From Beduini massiliensis (lineage in GTDB: Bacteria; Bacillota_I; Bacilli_A; Erysipelotrichales; Coprobacillaceae): a stretch of DNA of 64,000 nucleotides. The stretch's first letter is position 1. Each line of letters opens with the position of its first letter. The stretch spans positions 248,001 through 312,000 of the forward strand of contig NZ_CDPP01000002.1 in the NCBI RefSeq assembly GCF_000829905.1. The letters run 5' to 3'. A program made the translations under genes and the position numbers. Shown piece by piece: positions 18,565 through 27,006 of the stretch. The notes beneath the pieces are model-generated. The model ran no database searches. It was given only the letters and a program-made list of their open reading frames with translations, and had not been told where the DNA came from.

Positions 18565-20100
18565 TTAAAATTTATAAACAGGAATTGCCTGTCCGTCACA
18601 GCGCGGATCACAACCACCTTCTAAATGATCCTCAAATACTTGTATAATTTCACTTGCTCCACTAGCACTATATTTTGGAATCAATACAATATCATGTCCC
18701 ATCTTTTTGAGTTCTTCCACTATTTCCTCGGAAATATTTTCTTCTATTTCTATCTGGTGTTTCCCATTTTTATAATTCGCACGCCACTTGATAGAATCCA
18801 CCGTCTCAAATGCATTTTTCTTTTCATCAATTAAATTGCTGACCATCTGCATATTCCACATAACCTGATAATCACCGCCTGGGGTATTCCCAACATATTT
18901 TAAATGTTCATGATCAAAAATCATCCAAGTATTTAATGTATGCACTGCTTTTTTTCTTGTTTCAATGCAGTTTGGATGTCCATGATGCGTGTTCAACCCA
19001 ACGCCCGCACGGTTGTTTAATAGGATTCCTGTTCCATCAACAACTTCCATGCTTCCCCAAGTTCCGGCGACACTCAAAATAAATGAACATGCATTTCCCC
19101 ATTGATCTACTACAACAAAAGAAGTGGTATGTCCATTGTTTTGTGCATAGGGATCATCAATCTCGTTATTTGCTTTGTTTAAATCAATTTGACCAGCTAA
19201 TTCTTTTGAACGTTCTGCTGATAATTCTTCTTCGATATTATTAAACGTCGTTTCACGATGATGAAACGCCAGTTTTTTTGCCTCAATTTGCACATGAAGC
19301 TTTTGTGTCGAGGTCAATGATGCCATATCGATCTGATTTAAAATTGCCAATTCTTGTAAGTGTACATAGCCTTGAGATACCGGCGGTGTCTGAAAAACAT
19401 CATAACCTCTATAATTGATTTTTATCGGCTCAATAATTTCACATTGATAATGATTAAAATCATCTAATTCAAAATACCCTCCATGCGTTTTGCTGTACTG
19501 AACGATTTTTTTAGCTAACTTTCCTTTATAGAAACCATCATTTCCATGTTTATTCAAATATTCTAAACTTTTTGCGTAGTCCTCGTTGATTAATTTATCT
19601 TCTGAGGTCATCGGTTTACCTTTATTTAAGTACAAACGTGATGCATTATATTTTTTTAATTCAGAAAGATCTGTATGCATATGTCTTTCTACTTTACTCG
19701 GAACATCAATTCCTTCTCGTGCATATCTGATGGCATCTCCTGACAGTTCTTCAAACGGCTGTGTCCCCCACTGATCTAAAGCCGTAAACAATACACTTAC
19801 ACACCCTGGAACCGTAACCGATGTCATACCATGCTGCTGTATAGGTGTTTTAATATCATAGCGTTTTGGTATTTCACCACTCCCATTTACTGCATAAAGC
19901 TTCTTTGAGTGTTTATGATAATACAACATAAAAGCATCTCCGCCAATTCCGCACATATCAGGCAGAACGACTCCGGCGCTTAATGCCATTGCAACGCTGG
20001 CATCAATGGCATTTCCTCCGTTACGCAATACTTTTATTCCGGTTTCACTAATCAGCCAATGTGCTGATGACACCATCCCATTTTTTCCCGTGACTAGCAT
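18565..20100 (-). CDS. ggt: Gamma-glutamyltransferase family protein, cytoplasmic type
   Basis: 511 residues from ATG 20100 (GGAGG nine bases upstream; a TTG two codons earlier is too near the site). An Ntn-hydrolase proenzyme that cuts itself before the nucleophile Thr, here Thr325 in NNGHTTSFVVVD. Other hallmarks: LRNGGNAIDASVAMA, GIGGDAFMLYY, ILLNNRAGVGLN and GNTPGGDYQVMWNMQMV. Known members cleave or transfer gamma-glutamyl groups of glutathione and related peptides. There is no signal peptide, so unlike secreted GGT it should be intracellular, resembling Bacillus YwrD-type proteins. Single gene. Confidence 0.92.
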   Translation of the reverse strand: MLVTGKNGMVSSAHWLISETGIKVLRNGGNAIDASVAMALSAGVVLPDMCGIGGDAFMLYYHKHSKKLYAVNGSGEIPKRYDIKTPIQQHGMTSVTVPGCVSVLFTALDQWGTQPFEELSGDAIRYAREGIDVPSKVERHMHTDLSELKKYNASRLYLNKGKPMTSEDKLINEDYAKSLEYLNKHGNDGFYKGKLAKKIVQYSKTHGGYFELDDFNHYQCEIIEPIKINYRGYDVFQTPPVSQGYVHLQELAILNQIDMASLTSTQKLHVQIEAKKLAFHHRETTFNNIEEELSAERSKELAGQIDLNKANNEIDDPYAQNNGHTTSFVVVDQWGNACSFILSVAGTWGSMEVVDGTGILLNNRAGVGLNTHHGHPNCIETRKKAVHTLNTWMIFDHEHLKYVGNTPGGDYQVMWNMQMVSNLIDEKKNAFETVDSIKWRANYKNGKHQIEIEENISEEIVEELKKMGHDIVLIPKYSASGASEIIQVFEDHLEGGCDPRCDGQAIPVYKF

Positions 20101-20189
20101 TCCCAATATCCTCCTTTAAAGTTCTATTTTATTATACTATTGTATTCTTCTTTCTTTATTGTTTTTCAGAATTTGAACTTGAGGATAAA

Positions 20190-20219
20190 AAATAATGCCT
20201 AAAGGATTTTCCTTTAAGC
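20190..20219 (-). terminator. Terminator after carB
   Basis: Minus strand TAAAGGA/TCCTTTA hairpin with a short A-rich loop, outer GC pair, then ATTATTTTTTATC. Weak stem but correct position. Confidence 0.55.
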
Positions 20220-20229
20220 ACTATTTATT

Positions 20230-23200
20230 TTATTTAATTGATAAATGATATTCCTGTAAAGATTTAACTTCATGGCTGCCATGAATTTTCATTTCCATAA
20301 TTCCTTCTAATGAAGCTTTTGCTGCAGCAATATTTGTTACGTATGGAATTCTCATTTTAATGGCATTTTTACGAATATAACTATCATCATCTGCACTCTG
20401 TTTTCCATGAGGAGTGTTGATAATCATTGCTAATTCTCCATTTGTTAGGGCATCCATAATATTTGGTCTGCCTTCATGAATCTTTTTAATTTTTTCAACT
20501 GGAATTCCGTTTTTAGAGATTAAATCATAAGTATGCCCTGTTGCAACCAGTGTAAATCCAGCATCATAATAACCTTTTGCAAGATCAACCACTTGAGGCT
20601 TATCTAAGTCATTAACACTGATCAAAATTTTTCCCTCAGTTGGCAAAATAGTTTTAGCTCCTTCAGCGGCTTTATAGTAAGCAGCACCATATGATCCGCC
20701 CAATCCTAATACTTCGCCTGTTGATCTCATTTCTGGTCCTAAGATCGGATCTACTTCCGGGAACATATTGAATGGGAATACCGCCTGTTTAACACCGATA
20801 TGCGGAATTTTTTTCTCTTTTAATTCCGGTACCGGAGACGCTCTTCCTGTTAATTCTCTGGTAATAATGTCGGTCGCAATTCTTACCATGTTGATATTAC
20901 AAACCTTAGATACTAAAGGTACTGTTCTTGAAGCTCTTGGATTAGCTTCTAACACATAAACTTTATCATCTGCAATAGCATACTGCATGTTCATTAATCC
21001 ACGAACATTCATTTCTTTTGCAATCTTTTTGGTATATTCTTTAATTGTCTCTAAATGACGCATTGGAATATGTTTAGAAGGCAGGATACATGCTGAATCT
21101 CCAGAGTGAATTCCAGCTAATTCGATATGTTCCATAACTGCCGGAACAAATACATTTTCTCCATCACTGATGGCATCTGCTTCACATTCCATTGCATTGT
21201 TCAAGAAACGGTCAATTAAAATTGGACGATCAGGCGTAACTCCTACAGCCGCTTTCATATATTGTGTTAAGCTTTCATCATCATACACAACTTCCATTCC
21301 ACGTCCACCTAATACATAAGATGGTCTTACCATCAATGGATAATGAATTCTTTTAGCGATTTCTAATGCTTCTTCAACATTGACTGCCATTCCTGATTCC
21401 GGCATTGGAATATCAAGTTTTTCCATCATCGCATTAAATAAATCACGATCTTCTGCCATATCAATTGTTTCCGGAGTTGTTCCTAAGATGTTAACTCCGT
21501 TTTCTTTTAACTGAGCCGCTAAATTAAGTGGTGTTTGACCTCCAAATTGAGCGATAACACCTACAGGTTTTTCATTATCATGAATGCTCAATACATCTTC
21601 CAATGTCAACGGTTCAAAATACAAACGATCTGATGTATCATAATCTGTTGAAACTGTTTCAGGATTACAGTTAACAATAATTGTTTCAAATCCTAATTTC
21701 TTTAAAGCCAATGTAGCATGAACACAGCAATAGTCAAATTCGATACCCTGACCGATTCTGTTTGGTCCTCCACCTAGGATCATTACTTTTTGTTTGTCAT
21801 GATGAATATGGCTTTCATCAGCACTGTTATATGTAGAATAATAATAAGAACTATCTTTTGTACCACTTACGTGAACTGGAAGCCAAGCTTGTTTAATATT
21901 ATTATCTAATCTTTCTTTTCTGATTTCTTCTTCTGTAACATCTAAAACCTGACTTAGATATTTATCTGAAAAACCATTTTGTTTTGCCTGTTTTAATACT
22001 TCTGCAGGTAAAGATTTACCTTTATAAGCTTTAATTGCTTCTTCTTCCTCAACCAACTCTTTCATTTGTTCAATGAAATAATGTTTAATTTGAGTTAACT
22101 CGAATAATTCTTCAACAGTAGCTCCTTTTCTTAAAGCTTCGTACATGATAAATTGTCTTTCACTTGTTGGAGTGGCTAACATTTGTAATAGTTCATCTTT
22201 TGATAAGTTGTTGAAATCTTTTGCATAACCTAAGCCATATCTTCCGATTTCTAATGAACGAATTGCCTTCTGGAAAGCTTCTTTGTATGTTTTACCAATA
22301 CTCATAACTTCTCCAACAGCCTTCATTTGTGTTCCAAGTTTATCTTCTGCTCCTTTGAATTTTTCAAAAGCCCATCTTGCAAACTTAATAACGACATATT
22401 CACCATCTGGTACGTATTTATCTAAAGTGCCATATTTTCCACATGGAATATCTTCTAATGTTAACCCGGCTGCCAACATAGCTGAAATTAAAGCAATTGG
22501 GAATCCGGTAGCTTTGGAAGCTAATGCACTTGAACGTGAAGTTCTTGGATTAATTTCAATAACAACAATACGGTCAGATACTGGATCATGAGCAAACTGA
22601 ACATTTGTCCCCCCGATAACACCGATGGATTCAACAATTCTAAATGCCTGATCTTTTAAACGATCTTGTACTTCTTGAGAAATCGTCAGCATAGGAGCAC
22701 TACAGAATGAATCTCCCGTATGAACACCTAATGGATCGATGTTTTCAATAAAACATACTGTAATCATATTATTGTTGGCATCTCTTACTACTTCTACTTC
22801 TAATTCTTCCCATCCTAAGATTGACTCTTCAATCAAACATTGGTGAACTAAGCTTGCTTGCAATCCGCGAGATACAACTGTTTTCAACTCTTCCACATTG
22901 TAAACAAGTCCTCCTCCGGCTCCCCCCATTGTGTATGCAGGTCTAACAACAACCGGATATCCTAATGTTTCAGCAATCGCTAATGCTTCATCAACAGTAT
23001 TGGCAACTTCACTTCTAGCCATCTCAATATGTAATTCGTTCATCGCCTTTTTAAATTCCAGACGATCCTCGCCTCTTTCAATCGCATCAACTTGTACTCC
23101 TAATACTTGTACATTGTATTTTTCCAGTACACCTGCTTCATTTAATTCTGAACAGAGGTTCAACGCTGATTGTCCACCTAAGTTTGGCAGCAATGCATCG

Positions 23201-23448
23201 GGTCTTTCTTTTTCAATAATTTGGGTTACCCTTTCCAAATTTAAAGGCTCAATATACGTTACATCGGCAATCTCAGGATCTGTCATGATCGTTGCTGGAT
23301 TTGAATTAACTAACACGATCTTATAACCTAAGCTTCTTAAAGCTTTACAAGCTTGTGTACCTGAATAATCAAACTCACAGGCCTGTCCAATAATAATCGG
23401 TCCTGAACCAATAACTAATACGGTATTAATGTCTTCTCTCTTTGGCAT
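20230..23448 (-). CDS. carB: Carbamoyl-phosphate synthase large subunit
   Basis: 1072 residues, normal for CarB. It makes carbamoyl phosphate from bicarbonate, ATP and ammonia delivered by CarA, for pyrimidines and arginine. The two homologous ATP-grasp halves are plain: GSGPIIIGQACEFDYSGTQA at the N-terminus and GGGPNRIGQGIEFDYCC at residue about 560, each followed by its own ATP-grasp core (PAYTMGGAGGG and PSYVLGGRGMEV). The C-terminal MGS-like allosteric domain starts near residue 935. ATGGAGGACAAATT precedes the ATG. carA is not adjacent. A leader peptide and terminator lie immediately upstream, indicating attenuation. Confidence 0.98.
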   Translation of the reverse strand: MPKREDINTVLVIGSGPIIIGQACEFDYSGTQACKALRSLGYKIVLVNSNPATIMTDPEIADVTYIEPLNLERVTQIIEKERPDALLPNLGGQSALNLCSELNEAGVLEKYNVQVLGVQVDAIERGEDRLEFKKAMNELHIEMARSEVANTVDEALAIAETLGYPVVVRPAYTMGGAGGGLVYNVEELKTVVSRGLQASLVHQCLIEESILGWEELEVEVVRDANNNMITVCFIENIDPLGVHTGDSFCSAPMLTISQEVQDRLKDQAFRIVESIGVIGGTNVQFAHDPVSDRIVVIEINPRTSRSSALASKATGFPIALISAMLAAGLTLEDIPCGKYGTLDKYVPDGEYVVIKFARWAFEKFKGAEDKLGTQMKAVGEVMSIGKTYKEAFQKAIRSLEIGRYGLGYAKDFNNLSKDELLQMLATPTSERQFIMYEALRKGATVEELFELTQIKHYFIEQMKELVEEEEAIKAYKGKSLPAEVLKQAKQNGFSDKYLSQVLDVTEEEIRKERLDNNIKQAWLPVHVSGTKDSSYYYSTYNSADESHIHHDKQKVMILGGGPNRIGQGIEFDYCCVHATLALKKLGFETIIVNCNPETVSTDYDTSDRLYFEPLTLEDVLSIHDNEKPVGVIAQFGGQTPLNLAAQLKENGVNILGTTPETIDMAEDRDLFNAMMEKLDIPMPESGMAVNVEEALEIAKRIHYPLMVRPSYVLGGRGMEVVYDDESLTQYMKAAVGVTPDRPILIDRFLNNAMECEADAISDGENVFVPAVMEHIELAGIHSGDSACILPSKHIPMRHLETIKEYTKKIAKEMNVRGLMNMQYAIADDKVYVLEANPRASRTVPLVSKVCNINMVRIATDIITRELTGRASPVPELKEKKIPHIGVKQAVFPFNMFPEVDPILGPEMRSTGEVLGLGGSYGAAYYKAAEGAKTILPTEGKILISVNDLDKPQVVDLAKGYYDAGFTLVATGHTYDLISKNGIPVEKIKKIHEGRPNIMDALTNGELAMIINTPHGKQSADDDSYIRKNAIKMRIPYVTNIAAAKASLEGIMEMKIHGSHEVKSLQEYHLSIK

Positions 23449-23480
23449 AATTTGTCCTCCATTTTCTTATATTTAATTCA

Positions 23481-23510
23481 CAAAAAAACATATCAAATAA
23501 AATGATATGT
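23481..23510 (-). terminator. Attenuator terminator upstream of carB
   Basis: Minus strand ACATATCA (23510-23503) pairs perfectly with TGATATGT (23495-23488) around a 7-base loop, then seven T residues. It lies 32 bases before the carB ATG and after the leader ORF, so it must control carB. Confidence 0.85.
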
Positions 23511-23522
23511 CTATTAAATGAA

Positions 23523-23594
23523 CTATAAAAAATGAGGAAAACAGAAGTGTTTTTTCAAATTGAATGCTAATGCACGATCTAATAAATACTTCAT
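23523..23594 (-). CDS. 23-residue leader peptide upstream of carB
   Basis: ATG at 23594 follows GGAATGAGGAGA, a strong ribosome binding site. The peptide begins MKYLLDRALAFNLKK and ends HFCFPHFL; the stop TAG at 23525-23523 is 12 bases before the attenuator stem. The last third is pyrimidine-rich (CTTCTGTTTTCCTC followed by TTTTTT). This is the layout of E. coli pyrBI, where UTP shortage stalls polymerase in a U-rich tract and lets the leader-translating ribosome block the terminator. The mechanism here is inferred. Confidence 0.7.
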   Translation of the reverse strand: MKYLLDRALAFNLKKHFCFPHFL

Positions 23595-23622
23595 TCTCCT
23601 CATTCCTTTCTTATTCTTATAC

Positions 23623-23651
23623 ATTATAGTAGAATTGTATCAAATATGCAA
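23623..23651 (-). promoter_or_regulatory. SigmaA promoter of the carB leader
   Basis: Minus strand TTGCAT (23651-23646), 17-base spacer, perfect TATAAT (23628-23623). Transcription would start near 23616, about 20 bases before the leader ORF. Confidence 0.8.
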
Positions 23652-23680
23652 CAACAAATTAAACAAAAGTCACGATCCAT

Positions 23681-23702
23681 AAAAAAAGCAGGAATCCCTG
23701 CT
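23681..23702 (-). terminator. Terminator after the threonine ammonia-lyase gene
   Basis: Minus strand AGCAGG/CCTGCT hairpin followed by seven T residues, starting at the stop codon. Confidence 0.85.
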
Positions 23703-24910
23703 TAATCTTGGTTTACGGTTTTAATTTCCAATCCATTTTCTTTAAATCCGTCAATAATCTGTTTAATATGTTTTTCACCATTTGTTTCACAAGTTACACG
23801 CAGTTCTACTTCGGAGAAACGAGGAAGATTAATAAACTGGTTATGTTCAAGACTAATTACATTAGCATTTAAAGCTGCCAATAAATTAGAAACTTTTGCC
23901 AATTGCCCTGGAACATCAGGTAATTCCACAGTAAATGTAAAAATTCTGCCTCTGGCTACCAACCCTTTATTAATCATAGAAGAGATATTCTTCACATCAA
24001 TATTTCCGCCGCTGATTAAACATACGACTTTTTTATTTTTAACATTAAGTTTCTTTAATGCAGCCAATGAAAGTATACCTGAGTTTTCCGCAACTAATTT
24101 ATGCTTTTCAATCAGAACCAGAAAGGCTTTCATTAAATCATAATCTGATACTGTTACAATTTCATCAACATATTCACGAATATATTGAAAAGGAATATCC
24201 CCTATTCTTTTTACCGCTGTACCATCAGCTATCGTAACTGCATCTTTTAAAGTAACTACTTCATCCTGTTCAATAGCTGCTAAAGCACTGGCTGCTCCAT
24301 CGGGTTCCACACCTATAATTTTCACATGAGGATTCATTTGTTTTGCGGCACAGGCAATCCCTGAAATTAATCCGCCTCCGCCTACAGGAACTAAAATGAT
24401 ATCCGTATTCGGCAATTCTTCTAAAATCTCCAGTGCGATCGTACCTTGCCCTTCAATAACATCCTCATCGTCAAAAGGATGAACAAAGGTATAGCCGTGT
24501 TCTTTCTGCAATTCACAGGCTTTACCATAAGCTTCATCATAAACCTCTCCATACAATACAACATTGGCTCCATGAGAAGCTGTTGCTTCAACTTTGATCA
24601 GCGGCGTATGCGCGGGCATTACAATCGTAGCGTCTACATTTGCTTGATGTGCAGCATAAGCTACTCCTTGAGCATGATTTCCCGCAGAAGAAGCTATCAA
24701 GCCTTTTTTCTTAAGTTCTGGATCCATTTTTGAGATTTTATTATATGCCCCCCTTAATTTGAAAGACCCTGTACGCTGCAAGTTTTCCGGTTTAATATAT
24801 ACATCATTGCCACTTTCATTAGAAAACGGTTCACTGTAGATTAACGCTGTTTTCACCAAAACCGGATCTAATCTGTTTTTGGCTTCCTTAAAATTTTCTA
24901 ATTTAAGCAT
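23702..24910 (-). CDS. ilvA: Threonine ammonia-lyase with C-terminal ACT domain
   Basis: 402 residues from ATG 24910, with GAGGGGGATATTTT upstream; the frame extends further but without a better start. PLP-dependent deamination of threonine to 2-oxobutyrate. The cofactor lysine is in RTGSFKLRGAYNK, the glycine loop in VPVGGGGLISGIA, and the serine-type motif in SSAGNHAQGVAYAA. The C-terminal 75 residues (FTFTVELPDVPGQLAKVSNLL) form an ACT domain. The short single-ACT form is shared by biosynthetic and catabolic (TdcB-like) enzymes, so the pathway is uncertain. No other branched-chain genes are near. Confidence 0.92.
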   Translation of the reverse strand: MLKLENFKEAKNRLDPVLVKTALIYSEPFSNESGNDVYIKPENLQRTGSFKLRGAYNKISKMDPELKKKGLIASSAGNHAQGVAYAAHQANVDATIVMPAHTPLIKVEATASHGANVVLYGEVYDEAYGKACELQKEHGYTFVHPFDDEDVIEGQGTIALEILEELPNTDIILVPVGGGGLISGIACAAKQMNPHVKIIGVEPDGAASALAAIEQDEVVTLKDAVTIADGTAVKRIGDIPFQYIREYVDEIVTVSDYDLMKAFLVLIEKHKLVAENSGILSLAALKKLNVKNKKVVCLISGGNIDVKNISSMINKGLVARGRIFTFTVELPDVPGQLAKVSNLLAALNANVISLEHNQFINLPRFSEVELRVTCETNGEKHIKQIIDGFKENGLEIKTVNQD

Positions 24911-24954
24911 AAAATATCCCCCTCGTTTTTTAATAGTATAGCACAATACCCTTA

Positions 24955-24991
24955 TTAAAAAAAGAGTCTAAAACTGACCGATTTAGACTCT
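24955..24991 (-). terminator. Terminator after the DUF4250 gene
   Basis: Minus strand AGAGTCTAAA pairs with TTTAGACTCT (24991-24982 and 24972-24963), followed by a run of T. It overlaps the stop codon of the DUF4250 gene. Confidence 0.88.
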
Positions 24992-25172
24992 ATTTTGCCT
25001 TGATCTGATTGATTTCTTTCTGATATTCATATCCATTATCCATTAGAATACGAATGATTTCTTCATAGCTTTCCCCTTTTGTTTCAATGATGGTTTCCAA
25101 TAACATATCATCATCTCTAAGCATCATATTCAACATACTTACCAAAATATTAATATCTCTAGGCAAACTCAT
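24990..25172 (-). CDS. DUF4250 small protein
   Basis: 60 residues. The pattern LPRDINILVSMLNMMLRDDD followed by a helix-turn-helix-like helical stretch (GESYEEIIRILMDNGYEY) matches DUF4250 as I recall it, short helical proteins of unknown function in Firmicutes. The first base of its ATG coincides with the last base of the upstream phosphatase gene, so translation is coupled. Confidence 0.75.
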   Translation of the reverse strand: MSLPRDINILVSMLNMMLRDDDMLLETIIETKGESYEEIIRILMDNGYEYQKEINQIKAK

Positions 25173-25990
25173 TAAAATTCAATCCCTTCGATTAATTGGC
25201 TCAGCATATAGGCAATCCCATCTTCGTCATTGCTAAGCGTTACTTTATCTGCTTTTTCCTTTACACCATCCACAGCATTTCCCATTGCTACACCTACTCC
25301 GGCATATTCGACCATTGATAAATCATTATAACCATCACCAAACGCAATTACTTCTTCTTGCTTGATGCCTAAATGTTTTACTAAGCAATCTAACGAGGCT
25401 GCTTTATCAATATTTTGAGCCATGATTTCAATATAAAAAGGTGCCGAACGATAAATGCTTAACTGTCCGTCATAAGGAGCTTTAAATTCGTCTAAGATAC
25501 TTGCTACATAGTCAGGATCTGCAGCTAACAATACTTTATTTACAGGGAAATCAATGAACGCAGTTAAATCATCAATTTGGCGTAACCCCATATCATTTAA
25601 TTTCGCTTCTCCTAATACATAGCTATTATCTGACTGATCAGAAATTAAATCCTGATCCAGATAAGACATAGCCGCTAAACGATATTCTTTTGCACGCTGA
25701 ATCATTTCTTTAGCTTGATTAACTGTCAATGCTTTTTCATAAATAATTTCACCTGTTTTATAATCATTGACCTTAGCCCCATTAAAAGATAATAGATACC
25801 CTTCATATTTTTCTAATTCTAATGCTAACGCTTCATGACGCAATCCAGGTGTAGGGCGTCCAGAGGCTAATACTACCTTAATCCCTAACTCTTGACATTG
25901 AATCAGTGCTTTTCTTGTTTTTTCAGAAATTGTATTCTGACTGGTTTTTAATGTTCCATCTAAATCTAATGCAATCAGTTTATAGTTCAT
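25172..25990 (-). CDS. Cof-type HAD-IIB sugar-phosphate phosphatase
   Basis: 272 residues. HAD motif I is IALDLDGTLKT at the N-terminus (nucleophile Asp), motif II VLASGRPTPGL, and motif IV IAFGDGYNDLSMVEYAGVGVAMGNA. A large C2B cap lies between. Relatives such as YidA and Cof dephosphorylate sugar phosphates or flavin and thiamine precursors. The substrate is not predictable. GTGGAGGACTTAAC precedes the ATG. It is upstream of, and translationally coupled to, the DUF4250 gene. Confidence 0.92.
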   Translation of the reverse strand: MNYKLIALDLDGTLKTSQNTISEKTRKALIQCQELGIKVVLASGRPTPGLRHEALALELEKYEGYLLSFNGAKVNDYKTGEIIYEKALTVNQAKEMIQRAKEYRLAAMSYLDQDLISDQSDNSYVLGEAKLNDMGLRQIDDLTAFIDFPVNKVLLAADPDYVASILDEFKAPYDGQLSIYRSAPFYIEIMAQNIDKAASLDCLVKHLGIKQEEVIAFGDGYNDLSMVEYAGVGVAMGNAVDGVKEKADKVTLSNDEDGIAYMLSQLIEGIEF

Positions 25991-26050
25991 GTTAAGTCCT
26001 CCACTTCTTTAATATCAAAACACGAAACTATAAAATTGTCAAAAGAAATA

Positions 26051-26389
26051 TTAGCGGGCGTAGCTGATGATTTTATTTGTTGTCTGATATCCTATGATAG
26101 GCAAATGAAGTGTATATTCTGTTTCTACTTGATATAGTTGCTCTTTAGGATAAAATTCTAAATCATGATCTATTGTGCAATCCGTATAAGTGACACGATA
26201 TTTCTCTGAGTTCGCCATTATTTCCATAATTCCCTGGTCAAAATGACTTTGTGATATTTGTGCGATCATATAGTGATGATAATTATAAGCTGTATTAATC
26301 TGTGATGCTATATTAAACAGTCCCATAACCAATACAATAAAAAAAGTAATTAATAAGCTATCCACAAACCATTCCACTGATATTTTCAT
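26051..26389 (-). CDS. Small membrane-anchored pseudopilin-like protein, last gene of the Tad-like locus
   Basis: 112 residues. Starts MKISVEWFVDSLLITFFIVLV, one N-terminal hydrophobic helix, then an extracytoplasmic domain of about 75 residues with CTIDHDLEFYPKEQLYQ and TEYTLHLPIIGY. It overlaps the preceding gene by four bases (ATGA). The topology (tiny cytoplasmic N-terminus, single helix, small outer domain) is that of a TadE-like or minor pilin, but no sequence hallmark confirms this. Its N-terminus follows the same M-[DK]-x-[ST]-x-[EK] pattern as four neighbouring small proteins. Confidence 0.7.
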   Translation of the reverse strand: MKISVEWFVDSLLITFFIVLVMGLFNIASQINTAYNYHHYMIAQISQSHFDQGIMEIMANSEKYRVTYTDCTIDHDLEFYPKEQLYQVETEYTLHLPIIGYQTTNKIISYAR

Positions 26390-26766
26390 TCGTCCACCCT
26401 CACATCTACAATTTTATCAGCCCACTGTCCATTGCTGTTTTTTACTGCAAAACGCACTTTGTAATACCCTTTTTCTTTAATATTAATATTATCATAAATC
26501 TCTACATTCTTTGAAATATCCCCATCTATTTCATCTGTTGCCAATACAAAAGATTTAAGATCGTAATCTTCATTTAACTTCAGTGCAATTTTATCTGCAT
26601 GAATCGAAAGAGCAGAGTACTGAATATCCGGTGTTATAAATTCATTTGTTGTTAGCGTAGGCCGATTGTTCATCTGTAGAAGAAATTGTGTAAAGCCATA
26701 TAAAAACAACGTGCATAAAACAATATAGAGTGCTAGCTGGCTTGCCTGCTTTATACTAAAATCCAT
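26386..26766 (-). CDS. Membrane-anchored protein with Ig-like (DUF5011-type) domain, Tad-like locus
   Basis: 126 residues. N-terminus MDFSIKQASQLALYIVLCTLF is nearly the same as the start of the 54-residue pilin candidate at 29816 (MDFSLKQA). After the helix comes one Ig-like domain of the bacterial DUF5011 kind: SFVLATDEIDGDISKNVEIYD, then KEKGYYKVRFAVKNSNGQWADKIVDVRV. Ig-like domains of this kind usually stand on the cell surface as spacers or adhesion modules. The ATG shares a base with the stop of the gene before it. A pseudopilin with an exposed Ig domain is the best reading. Confidence 0.72.
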   Translation of the reverse strand: MDFSIKQASQLALYIVLCTLFLYGFTQFLLQMNNRPTLTTNEFITPDIQYSALSIHADKIALKLNEDYDLKSFVLATDEIDGDISKNVEIYDNINIKEKGYYKVRFAVKNSNGQWADKIVDVRVDE

Positions 26767-26894
26767 TATATCAGTCTTCCAATCATCATTTTTACAACAT
26801 CCCCAAACAAAAGAAAATGTATTCCTTTCAAAAAAACAATCGTAATAACCATTGCAATCAGTAAATCGCAGAAATTCTCAAAAGTATAATCCAT
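26766..26894 (-). CDS. Small hydrophobic protein of 42 residues, Tad-like locus
   Basis: Begins MDYTFENFCDLLIAMVITIVF and consists of one membrane helix with a short tail ending MIGRLI. It is too short for most gene-calling cut-offs. It starts two bases after the stop of the upstream 35-residue gene, ends in TAATG overlap with the next, and keeps an open frame, all of which support a real coupled gene. Its start resembles the other small proteins of the locus. The ribosome binding site is weak, as expected for translational coupling. Confidence 0.6.
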   Translation of the reverse strand: MDYTFENFCDLLIAMVITIVFLKGIHFLLFGDVVKMMIGRLI

Positions 26895-26896
26895 AA

Positions 26897-27004
26897 CTAA
26901 AACCGATGAACATTATTAACACATTGATACGCAATCGTTAATAATCCGCCGTATAAAATTAAATTCATGATTAGCTCAAATCCTTGTTCTAAAGAAAATT
27001 TCAT
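26897..27004 (-). CDS. Small hydrophobic protein of 35 residues, Tad-like locus
   Basis: MKFSLEQGFELIMNLILYGG plus a short polar tail (NNVHRF). GGGAGGATAATT, an excellent ribosome binding site, lies right before the ATG and overlaps the end of the TadC-like gene, which argues that this very short ORF is translated. One membrane helix. The F-S-L-E start is reminiscent of the mature N-terminus of type IV pilins (F-T-L-I-E), but there is no leader peptide to cut. Confidence 0.6.
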   Translation of the reverse strand: MKFSLEQGFELIMNLILYGGLLTIAYQCVNNVHRF

Positions 27005-27006
27005 AA

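Noticed and set aside
22931-23326. 131-codon plus-strand ORF inside carB
   Set aside because: Antisense shadow of a highly conserved ATP-grasp region; its serine- and threonine-rich composition is what the complement of carB would give.
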